Shown here one piece after another: positions 12,001-16,595 of a DNA stretch of 64,000 nt. The notes below the pieces were generated by a model. The model did not search any database. It was not told the DNA's origin and worked only from the letters and a program-made list of their open reading frames with translations. Position 1 is the stretch's first letter; every line of letters begins with the position of its first letter. A program made the translations under genes and the position numbers. Source of the DNA: Barthelona sp. PCE (lineage: Eukaryota; Metamonada: BaSk clade); the NCBI GenBank assembly GCA_040285745.1, contig JAUFOR010000004.1, forward strand, positions 186,001 to 250,000, in the 5' to 3' direction.

Positions 12001-13133
12001 ACTCCATTGAAGCTCGCAGACTCAACAATGTGATTAACCGATATCTCGAGATTGACTCATCTGCATCCCTCTCCAAGGATGAAGCCAAGCTCATTACCAG
12101 TCTTAGCGTTGCAGCTCAGAACGGTTCATCAGTTTCTATTGGTGCTAGCAAGGTTAACGATCTCACATCAATATTTGATCGTTGTCTGAGTGAGTTGAAC
12201 GCTGCTGTTGATTTCTTTGCTTCAAAGATGAACGTTGACCAGTACATTCTCCCTGGTTCAAAGGTTGGAGACATACTACCGGTGCTCAAACAGTTGCCCG
12301 TGCCTCTTCTTTCACGCGATGAGGCTGACATCATCGGTGTGCTTCAGCACGCTGCTGACAATAAGAGCACTGCACCTCTTGGTGGCACTCAGATTAACTC
12401 CGTTGCGGCCATTCTCGAGAAACTGCTCGAGAAGCCCAAGGTCCTTGATTCTGATGACACCAACATCGACGCTACAAACCAGTTGCATAACGTAATTGTT
12501 AAGAGCCGTCGTTCTTTGGCTGAAGCTGCTAACACCAGCGTATCATTTGAGGATATTGTCAAGGATCCAATTATTAAGAACGTTATGGCTGAACTCTTCT
12601 TCTCACGCGAATCGCAAAGCTCTGTTACTCTCCAAGTACCTAAGCTTGAGAAGCTCACCATGTTCGTAGGCCAACTCCACACCGGATCTCTTTCCGAAGA
12701 CGTCCGTGAACTCATTAACGAATTGACCGCTGCAGCTAAGGCTAAGCGATCACTGCGTCTTGATGAGGAGAAGGTCATTCTGCTTCATTCGACGCTCGTC
12801 GATCACATGATGAAGCGCCCTGACGTTGACACGTCACACCTTCAGTTCAATGGTGCTACAGAATCGAGTACACCTACTTCCAGACTGAAGTTTAAATCTG
12901 CCGTTCAAGGTTTGGTTGATCGCGCCAAGTTAAACAACTTAACTGGTAAATCTGCCAAGGCTGAAGAGGATGAAGAGGAGCCTGCTTCTCAGTTCTCTGA
13001 TCTTCTTAGTAAGCTTCGTGATCAAAAAGATGAGGGTCCTAACGCTATGGCTTTTGCCCGTGCCGTTAGATTGGCTGGCTCTCAACGTATCTCACTTTCT
13101 AAGGATGAGTTGCAGAAACTTAAGGATAATTAA
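3..13133 (+). CDS. giant beta-helix-like type I membrane protein (5' end missing)
   Basis: The frame is open to the left edge, so the true start lies outside the window; the first in-window ATG is at 21 and 4,370 residues follow. Counting from that ATG, residues 1 to about 2500 are an endless run of short beta-strand-like units rich in Gly, Thr, Ser, Asn and Val, as in parallel beta-helix adhesins and autotransporter-like surface proteins. Around 2515-2565 come closely spaced cysteines resembling an EGF-like module and then a PSI/plexin-like module (CGWC). One hydrophobic span at about 3131-3155 (bases 9412-9482) is followed by a basic stop-transfer stretch RPRRKRK. The cytoplasmic tail of about 1,215 residues holds a polylysine/arginine patch (near base 10000), acidic stretches and a degenerate helical repeat. 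Likely a cell-surface adhesin or environmental receptor linked to the cytoskeleton; that role is inference. Confidence 0.85.
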   Translation, partial: GKITGDMVVSAPLVDLGSGSYNPVFIGSGSIEAEVLGFNRASVSIANWEILVLNETSFDSQTLTVSSLFTLGADCVVSVTDTCDLRGPDNTKLVYKNLGSFTLDGAFTAYIDGFHNLKTFDMINGVTLVPLSFTNSKTLTVDATSTINMNSYSGQNVKFSNVWGSVLITDGAIEMVHANTVFDLQGSLTIQGVGSVSVQAGELNIFDSSSITQNSPIVVHSTGDIIVPWTDQTVNLGDITVNSGGTLRMNADATVDNLIVENGQIYINTTFSVVSSGDLRADAILTGPGKWHSDASVSVTADPVHLRVPLVIGDGASLTVEPSGHLMLEVNAAIENPDADFVNNGTITSIAHTTQSTYNISSLVQANGALNVHGDIRVCNLDIEGGTITLVGDLNPYCNLNMRGGILLGAGQIRGPFEFAVVGGKYFAVATKFYLETGAVAYVEDGVLDCQEGFELRTEDASTPLRITGPNGVITFTPKTDPTEEFIIDTIEQLDGTLDIAAPLRVSKLLESKGGAVNITSELVIESDFTLDGASMTGVGGGKWTVESAAKATIISGSFDGPFDTNIEGLVEMKGTLNINQPFNLTVSPGTFSVLYGTISSHSAGVNFIVASGGELLTNNYQDLLFQTDNDDSHLVVEVGGKWSLNSIRKTVVKWPTLIEGEVNCYGSKLSFESDSMTTGDWYINKDCVIELKSGEHNVTDTGRFIGNGTVELSSIFNLNGTNDLNDATRGFFIKNGVFNLYTSSSCPGVIQQNGGTLDFEAKTDPYHVGTLILSNGAVFTNTEDVIIDSALKLYDATLHLIKNMIVNASFLVQDGTIENIGTLSVYKGMIWNNGIISGSAITLNISSDVSFSGVMTLNDAPTINLIEGTWFHSSGVINVGAGSVFNVYENATFALGTITTYVMAGINHNFNVYGELLVQTTGTFQLKWKMNLKPTGKILCDTGRLLLSTDSVHNGTWEVTSDCDIAFISGEHKLNPSLHVFGGGLVETIAATIHVYTDVNLETRGFLINDTFADVYVYADAGFSGVLTLKKGDIQAVEGNITVGTFDCLDGKVQQSAVNPTTIITQGNVLVDGCHWKVPPISTLMINSTLHNHEDISDNGLIHVLPDGVAFYHVTSFENPVLVDGIFNLPSGEVSLDSTFTINPQGTLFLSDNAVLTASFAGLFNSFGTVSVYSGGVALLQDLYVGGFINLPNNANLTIVNTELVDCNVNMTSNGYLLVDIGVDNAIRDSNFTGGNVVFTTTDSDLQARLGGINSTNTLWTIYGGSVLLDDSFIDVNVLDPVFRVYGGSLRLSFISADTHQIGTLLIDGGSVEIDHPTEIIGNATLYSGDIGGSSQLNVSGLIWHGGSLNLVAPIYAIDLMDIDVVGFPINLEGLTFYNLGDCVWSNGNVTASTGRLYNYGNFTLLADNSQFVLDEETPQTRFINFGNLIKTSSTITQIEGLRNEGNITVLEGRLSLSKLSEVNNGNINIYNSGSLAFEGGEHILQADIGGDTSGYVVTSGEHTSLTVRGSLDISSITAESGTTYVEHDGATTNPNMNVTILDGVLYMSPSGSASTPGKINTLKVFGGEAIVSGTTLAKRVEIDDGTLRITSELGVDDDVVLLKGDVVGNGTLNGTCSIDASNPISEELVSLSMNVECGGNLIVGKNGPVILDLHEPFTHQTTGLFQVESGSTVNIKAPASSGFEYEVGNIILQDGLINVEEGMYNVVLRSSSMTVNNANANMYFARDGTISADVTQLLTCDTITGDGIIAADDLLMTECDISGSVLVDTRLLEIDGTPSMYDSSRLDAEDATFTNGILSLSSSAVLSIENSGTFTNNDFSITADGDNFVYNYGTITIPSTNNNVRIDRVENYGVLTHDGNSLVLRGGSFTNGTLTVQGPITFDIGTHIIYGAGVTFTMADAVTIEGTLRLDQCDVALSNVISFGSATATLQLANGAYLHNIASTLDITNGIFSFKGSVESTIDELAIFGGGKVELEAGSYGHITRLDLYDELKSNGQLRVDTLRWYAGSLTAEGTTIVESDLEFGNGVKDIKQDHRLAINMTTYDWNAGTFSIYDDAQFIVGSECTLNIGQAVTLSMDSDSQFVVEGNLNMNTVNDVVIPTMSVDSDSTVDVSKGTLIIGHGSSIYGTLSVTSSGHLILKNSIKMNEDASISVASGAGFTLMTATVELNERSSLTVSSIHLAGSTLRILDNSTVTTTSIETDSGSNSIEGSDMLSVTSLTMNANLILRTLRVVVTDTFTWNSGNIQLYDGAVLVLPTGSTFEDKSDGVIMQSATNPGMFIIEGEYIKSSGTSTISSRGIVNGTIDISGGSIRIDADTEGGLDVQGPLTMSSSASINVVAGWFNMTDTAALLGNVQTSGEDARLYVNGRISLSNPLMVNFGRFIIDSSAIIDTSGVDAVTVNVDFCADLGLSYETKSSSTEWYYYCEEQGVHVVNYHPSTNSYGKPYIGAMKLMKGAAHFHTDAIIGELTLGGTGHIHIPVRTTNVTNNIATGGFTDLTNGLFFRNTGEGHFVGRGTITLNHGYCKPDECFCNYGFEGETCSQDCSSYTVDTDCVSHQFCGWCKSSDTCLVASITTGTPLVDTCEEFYYGTIEHCDGVLEAWPANPVSPDMIFGFSNSKQKFMFTIDYNYIRGGVTFVADMTSYDPSRDIFVPNVCENRDANTLRHHAYSDFDTTAPHASISQAVGSNYIAYPSGGSFWSLTNRSCSETRYSAQFSFSDIFGCVDTSSSSVSPLIAEKVNNNTGFFSVYGTMYFTGIDPRSGLDDVIKGTWSRPFTYQFNLGGRGVELQECSMETDDCNVINDFTSNYKFSNASIQTIYMNNVNGSDYLTLSIVIDTVADDAQRRYRLKEFESPSGLDFSVDMDHLGRVDYQRWTINMNVSASDNITHPYEFVGTYGLAFYIQTKCITIAQCEDLQSDLYLKFKFNMRAIKMPTFDSVADEGTGIIFYQQSILGHTSSVNMLDSNVGPYEADKLINAKIFTLLDPISNMLTDNARVEMTIVNVTMCFADDDYLPAYDASGSQGCFDASEYTRIISDGSVVASDIYAPSMFTIDGLSPSATVSMSNIDDTSALGKVLRFKIPEIPYSDILYVDVGVELEITTGSTQTVNHHIISGIHVEGKTIIRQSTPTKPDDSSVMTILLVVLVLMMLTVLAYVFVIRPRRKRKLLTGTKNGTDVAAMLDTIKNQPEDEIASDAERQMKSSVSLKELLTVASSVGRLQASRSVANMTRAKAMRLAEQQEERAKSGDPRFKRLYSQLGFGTPGDDDYLDQTLEDSIEGQEIAKDILESHEFPNMPSVADLNVSESTVFNVLDDPEANLPQIIDGDDKKKKKKRRKKKGRTTILPQLSTFDNDGNSGQDLFQELFDPSSKIEDEDDDVDSYINTDFAEIIKKVVDAHELGDSITLEPHELRSVCRMCITISPYAFRDEEAQLIENLADAWHEGRSEYVEFNDVSALAMFIAVDEGLPFAKDSDKVVAKLSLGLTFSIRNASTVVLTPVEVDLLTQAVNSTPMSRFTTQDCEIAARLARSSFANIELELDSSEAERIIRILRFTRIYGYDVHDPSVDKLRNMLHDNATIHHRNTTLSPVETERLAIVLSKVPIDGLKPKQARAVTELIKARNSGAPVSLGPKRAYRVASAIKMIIEQPSLVTQGSMMRMDSSVGLIGHGASRSSLSSAGSMSNVRSSAALSPLARSASMMLTGTVKAKQLLRKQRKRRSGSATSRGSTSSIDSLVTDPLAELKEKLTKYVTRMQAATLPTNDVDALVRAFESMVSNDLNAEQVDVIQKLVSIQDSGAPQIFSVREMQAILNVVEGSTFSADAFNYVYTEQFEVPTAMDRSELPFVHSFLQTLDKSTFNANEVEVFDEVTSEYWSSNSGAVNFTTRQSNALSHLLNRVSGVGETIVKKLRNETAEGLNVELTNEEQFIITSVVPIDKLQKSDGLSPKEKAILIRLNSAAKTSEELSFNPVQAEIVGRLLRDATLPRRLKSVVLDFSASKLVDSIEARRLNNVINRYLEIDSSASLSKDEAKLITSLSVAAQNGSSVSIGASKVNDLTSIFDRCLSELNAAVDFFASKMNVDQYILPGSKVGDILPVLKQLPVPLLSRDEADIIGVLQHAADNKSTAPLGGTQINSVAAILEKLLEKPKVLDSDDTNIDATNQLHNVIVKSRRSLAEAANTSVSFEDIVKDPIIKNVMAELFFSRESQSSVTLQVPKLEKLTMFVGQLHTGSLSEDVRELINELTAAAKAKRSLRLDEEKVILLHSTLVDHMMKRPDVDTSHLQFNGATESSTPTSRLKFKSAVQGLVDRAKLNNLTGKSAKAEEDEEEPASQFSDLLSKLRDQKDEGPNAMAFARAVRLAGSQRISLSKDELQKLKDN

Positions 13134-13187
13134 TCTTTTCATGTAAACAATTATTATATCACCGTTTTTTTTTCAATTCACATTATT

Positions 13188-13739
13188 TTATTCTCGAAGA
13201 ATTGCACTGTCCTCAACTATCAATACAATAGACTTTTGTTTTAACCAGCGTGCATCAAAATTGTTAAATACTTGCACTTTATATGTTGCAATACGATCCT
13301 CCTTCTCATTAAAGAATGTTTCTGTTATGTACCCGATAATTACCCGGTCTTTAGTGCAAACTGTTGCAGATGAAAGTACAGGAGTGCCTGGAAGTCCAGA
13401 AAAAAAAAATTCTCTACAATATACATCTGAAATTAATCCAAATGGTTGAATTTTGGTGTCTTCACTGATGCTATTCAGTTCACATTCTTCAGGATCAAGG
13501 TATTGACTTTCCAGTATGAAATTTTCACTCATTTCTCCGTCATCTGTTGTGTTCAGATACTCTTCTTCTTCATATAAATCGTCTGGATTGGGGCCAGTGC
13601 CCCCAATTTCTCTATCAATTACTGAACCACATGTCTGTACATCGTTTGGAAATTCTTTTGGTGATGCTTCTTTTGTGTCCTCAATAAATGTTTCCATTTC
13701 TTCCTCTGAAAAGTCAGATATATCGCTTTCGTCACTCAT
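13188..13739 (-). CDS. NAF1/GAR1-like H/ACA RNP protein (tentative)
   Basis: A 183-residue protein. The first 90 residues are very acidic (Asp/Glu/Ser). Residues about 115-165 contain a beta-rich stretch (VLSSATVCTKDRVIIGYITE, then a short acidic segment and YKVQVFN) that resembles the Gar1/Naf1 fold, where a small beta-barrel binds dyskerin and a conserved G-x-[VI]-x-[ED]-x-F core is followed by an aromatic beta-strand. An acidic arm in front of that barrel is typical of NAF1, the assembly factor of box H/ACA snoRNPs and telomerase RNP. The usual GPV motif is not clear, so this is tentative; it may simply be an unknown acidic protein. It is divergent from the RBBP4 gene and ends 54 bp past the giant gene, tail to tail. 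Confidence 0.4.
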   Translation of the reverse strand: MSDESDISDFSEEEMETFIEDTKEASPKEFPNDVQTCGSVIDREIGGTGPNPDDLYEEEEYLNTTDDGEMSENFILESQYLDPEECELNSISEDTKIQPFGLISDVYCREFFFSGLPGTPVLSSATVCTKDRVIIGYITETFFNEKEDRIATYKVQVFNNFDARWLKQKSIVLIVEDSAILRE

Positions 13740-14081
13740 TTTTATATATTTGTGTGGTTGAAAAGGTTAAAAAAAACGCAACGTTTGTAATTTACTCTTA
13801 AAAGACCTATACCTGCAATGATGGTAGTAACTCGCGTTAATATAATTATTTATGTGATTAAATTACCATAAAAACAGGGTATATGTAATAAACCATATTC
13901 ACACGATATGTATGGTACAATAATCGAAAAGAGTTACACGCGTCTCATAAATAGTATATAAATTTCACATGCAACACAATAACTGCCAAATAGTCTCCCA
14001 AACAGTGTACTTGTTATTCTCACTTTACACACCGTACTTGTTTTTTTTTTGTACCGTCATAACAGTTAAAGCTTCACATAA
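13740..14081. promoter_or_regulatory. shared divergent promoter region, NAF1-like / RBBP4
   Basis: A 342-bp AT-rich gap between two divergent start codons, with no further gene seen. It has T-tracts close to both starts when read in the coding direction: a run of eight A at 13769-13776 upstream of the minus-strand gene, and a run of ten T near 14041 upstream of RBBP4. A TATA-like AGTATATAAA lies near 13953, and an ACGCGT palindrome near 13939. These are visual matches only; the promoter code of this organism is unknown. Confidence 0.35.
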
Positions 14082-15320
14082 ATGTCAAACGAGAACCCTT
14101 TTTTTCTAAACGAGGAGTACAAGGCCTGGAAGAAAAATTCTTCCTACATATATGATACTGTCGTCACACAATGTCTTGACAGCATTTCTTACACTGTATC
14201 CATGCTCCCAGATGTTACAAAAATGGACGAATTCATTAAGTACAGATGTTTGTTAGGTACTAACCAACCTTCTGAAGATGAAACCAACTCTTTATTGCTT
14301 GGAGAGCTTAAGATCCCTCGCCACGACCTCGAATTCGATGTAACTGATTATTCCTCAGCAATGTTACCGTTCAACTCCACGGACAAGGACGCTGTTTCGT
14401 GCTTCAAAATTGTACAGGCCATCCATGTTGACTCCCCTGTCAACGTTGTCAGGTATTGTCAACAAGAGGCATCCCTCATCGGTGTACGTACTTCAAAGTC
14501 AGGTTATCTCTACGATCAGAAGATGTTCCCATCCAAGCCTCAGGAAAACAGCAAACCAACGTTCACCCTTGGTGAGTGTGTGGGTGACAGTTGGGCATTT
14601 GAGTTTGATACCGCCACGTCAACGAAAATTGCTACGGGATCTCCCCTCTTTGATGAAAGTCCCGATACTCTTTTGATATATGACATATCACAAGAGAGCT
14701 CAAACGTCATCCACCCGTTTTACACCATCGCCATGGATTCTGTTGTGTGTGATGTCTCTTGGCACCCAATGTCGAGCAACATTGTTTCTGTCGCGCTAGA
14801 TGACGGTGGCTTCCAGCTCATTGATGTTAGAGACGATAAAACAGCCGAGCACAGGTGTGCAGCGCACCTGGGGGGTTGCAACTCAATAGACTGGAACTGT
14901 TACGCACATCACATCATTGTAACCGGTGGAAGCGACGCTAACTGCAACGCGTGGGACATCAGGAACCCAAACAAAGCACTGCACACATTCACTGGACACA
15001 CAGACGAGGTGTACAAGGTCAAATGGTGTCCTCATAACGAGGCACTGTTTGCCAGTTGTGCAGCTGATCGTAGAGTCATTTTGTGGGATCCTGCACGTAT
15101 TGGTATGACCCAGAGCGAGGAGGATTCGAATGATGGACCGCCAGAGATGCTATTTGTCCACGCAGGACACATAAACAGAGTTAATGATATTTGTTGGGCA
15201 CCCGACTCTCTTATGCTCGCATCAACCGCTGAGGATTCTTTATTAGAGTTCTGGCGCCCTGCTGCAAATATTTTCGCAGCTGCCACCCTTCCAAACGTTA
15301 CAGATAAAGATTTAGAGTAA
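14082..15320 (+). CDS. RBBP4: RBBP4/RBBP7 (MSI1/HAT2) family histone-binding WD40 protein
   Basis: A 412-residue protein, the usual length of this family. The N-terminus (EEYKAWKKNSSYIYDTVVTQ) is the family's first helix, which normally reads EEYKxWKKNxPFLYDxVxTH. The rest is a seven-bladed WD40 propeller with clear blades at about 215-390 (HPMSSNIVSVALDDG, GHTDEVYKVKWCPHNEALFA, AGHINRVNDICWAPDSLMLAS). The family-specific PP loop is present: GPPEMLFVHAGH, against GPPELLFIHGGH in animals, and so is the closing F/VW-x-x-AxNIF. These proteins bind histones H3/H4 in CAF-1, HAT1, NuRD/Sin3 and PRC2 complexes. It is the only obvious chromatin gene here and faces the NAF1-like gene. Confidence 0.92.
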   Translation: MSNENPFFLNEEYKAWKKNSSYIYDTVVTQCLDSISYTVSMLPDVTKMDEFIKYRCLLGTNQPSEDETNSLLLGELKIPRHDLEFDVTDYSSAMLPFNSTDKDAVSCFKIVQAIHVDSPVNVVRYCQQEASLIGVRTSKSGYLYDQKMFPSKPQENSKPTFTLGECVGDSWAFEFDTATSTKIATGSPLFDESPDTLLIYDISQESSNVIHPFYTIAMDSVVCDVSWHPMSSNIVSVALDDGGFQLIDVRDDKTAEHRCAAHLGGCNSIDWNCYAHHIIVTGGSDANCNAWDIRNPNKALHTFTGHTDEVYKVKWCPHNEALFASCAADRRVILWDPARIGMTQSEEDSNDGPPEMLFVHAGHINRVNDICWAPDSLMLASTAEDSLLEFWRPAANIFAAATLPNVTDKDLE

Positions 15321-15330
15321 AAAAAATTTC

Positions 15331-16059
15331 TTAAATTGTATGATTTACAAGCTGTTCCTCGTTTAATGATGGTCTTACTGGTAGTGGAGGAGGTACTCCT
15401 ACAGGTGCTTGTCGCTCAAATTCCCTTGCACGTCGCAAATTTTCCTCCTCAGCACGCATTGCTGCTTCCATTGCCCGTTGTTCCTCCTGAGCGCGTTGTG
15501 CAGACTCCTGAGCTTCACGCATAGCTGCCTGTGATTGATGCAAAGCTTCCTCCATTTCACGACGCATAGCCTCCTGCTCAAAATCTTCACGAGCACGCAA
15601 TTGCTCACGTTCTCTACGCGCTTCCATTTCTCGTTGTCGTTGTTGTAAAAAGTATTGTCGCGCCCCGTCCTGTCCCGCCCGTAGTTCGAGTTGTGCACGC
15701 CTTATAGCTTCCTGCATATCTTGTTCTTCTCTCTCCTCCGCATTATTCGCCTCCATTTCTAATCTTTCGGATATTGCACGTTGATTCTCAGCAAGACGAA
15801 GTCGTCTGAGCATATCACGTCTATGCTGTGGCTGAGGTGGAACTTGTTGGTTTGATTGAGGTGGTATGATCAACGGCTGTTGAACAAGTCTTGCCACTTC
15901 TGCTACCAGCTCCCGAATTCGTTTTTCATGGTTTTGAACTACCTCTTTTAAAGATGCACAATTGTCATTTAAAGCTTTGTTCTCCATCGTCAGTGAATCC
16001 AAAGCGTGTTGCAACTCTAAACAATCTGAGCATTGAGGTTCTGATGATACTGTGGGCAT
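15331..16059 (-). CDS. coiled-coil protein with proline-rich tail, unknown function
   Basis: A 242-residue protein. After a short N-terminus with a CxxC (residues 10-13), residues about 15-60 form a first coiled coil. A Pro/Gln linker (PPQSNQQVPPQPQHRR) follows, then residues 90-215 are an uninterrupted charged helix of Arg, Glu, Gln and Met (REMEARREREQLRAREDFE style), as in single alpha-helix or meromictic coiled-coil segments. The C-terminus has PPPLPVRP, a possible SH3- or profilin-binding motif. No family is recognised; low-complexity composition would make any database match doubtful. It is convergent with RBBP4, with 10 bp between the stops. Confidence 0.65.
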   Translation of the reverse strand: MPTVSSEPQCSDCLELQHALDSLTMENKALNDNCASLKEVVQNHEKRIRELVAEVARLVQQPLIIPPQSNQQVPPQPQHRRDMLRRLRLAENQRAISERLEMEANNAEEREEQDMQEAIRRAQLELRAGQDGARQYFLQQRQREMEARREREQLRAREDFEQEAMRREMEEALHQSQAAMREAQESAQRAQEEQRAMEAAMRAEEENLRRAREFERQAPVGVPPPLPVRPSLNEEQLVNHTI

Positions 16060-16189
16060 TCTAAGATATTTTTGATTCGTAAAAAATGTTGTATAAAAGA
16101 TAACAAGACCTGAATATCAAATAAATGTAAATTTGTTCTTGTAAAAGAGCAAAAAAAAACTAAAGCGATTTTTATGCTGAAACAAAGCG

Positions 16190-16301
16190 GTGACATACAG
16201 GCGCTAGCCTTCAGACTTTATACTTGAGGTAGTAAACAGCGGAGGGGGACGAAGCGAACCGTCATGTGTAGTAGGTGTCCGTAGGACCCGATACGGTTTT
16301 T
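16190..16301 (+). ncRNA. possible small Pol III-type RNA, plus strand
   Basis: From the element TATACTTGAGGTAG (16219-16232) the sequence becomes GC-rich and ends in a hairpin followed by TTTTT (16297-16301). The outer stem pairs AACCGT with ACGGTT and encloses GTCC-GTA-GGAC. A terminal hairpin plus T-run is what a Pol III transcript end looks like. No known RNA (5S, SRP, RNase P, U1-U6, U3) was recognised. The 5' end is a guess, and the leader element could be a promoter rather than part of the RNA. Confidence 0.3.
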
Positions 16302-16313
16302 CTTACCTTTTTC

Positions 16314-16421
16314 AAAAAAAAAAAGGTTTTAGGCCACTTCCCGGACGAAACACCCTCTACACGTGAAGGCGAGCCTTCCCACGTGAGCGTTCCCCGACGT
16401 CAATAAACCTACTTCAGTATA
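16314..16421 (-). ncRNA. possible small Pol III-type RNA, minus strand
   Basis: Read on the minus strand it begins with TATACTGAAGTAGG (16421-16408), closely like the leader of the facing unit. It continues into a GC-rich body with a strong hairpin (ACGTG/CACGT outer stem, AAGG/CCTT inner stem around a GAG loop, bases about 16360-16385) and ends in eleven T. Its body does not match its partner beyond the leader and a G-run followed by ACG. No known RNA family was recognised. Confidence 0.3.
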
Positions 16422-16595
16422 ATCAAAACCAAACATCACAAGTTTCAGCCTTCAAAGATAAGGACATTTGCCATAAACTGTTTAACAGAAAAAATTTATA
16501 TCTTCTTATCAACAAGTTATATGCCGATAATCTTGAAGAACAAGTTATAAATGCTCAGCTGATCGTAAACAAGAACTGGAAACAAGCAAATTCAT

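Larger units (their letters stand above)
16060..16595. other. 536-bp gap with two convergent structured units
   Basis: No protein gene is visible. The flanks are AT-rich, while 16185-16425 is more GC-rich and full of short inverted repeats. Two small units point at each other and end in T-runs; they are listed separately. The left part (16060-16150) should hold the promoter of the minus-strand coiled-coil gene and the right part (16430-16595) the 3' region of the next minus-strand gene. Confidence 0.4.

Noticed and set aside
13516-13761. Plus-strand ORF of 81 codons opposite the NAF1-like gene
   Set aside because: It is a mirror of the acidic Glu/Asp codons on the other strand.
15336-15524. 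Plus-strand ORF with Leu/Val-rich sequence
   Set aside because: It mirrors the Arg/Glu/Gln-rich coiled coil of the minus-strand gene.
16215-16235. TATACTTGAGG resembling the 5' end of U3 snoRNA (TACTTTCAGG)
   Set aside because: No box C' / B / C / D follows in the right order.
16262-16272. GTGTAGTA similar to the branch-point-pairing part of U2 snRNA
   Set aside because: The preceding GGCUAAGAUCAAG and the later Sm site of U2 are absent, so a chance match of eight bases is more likely.
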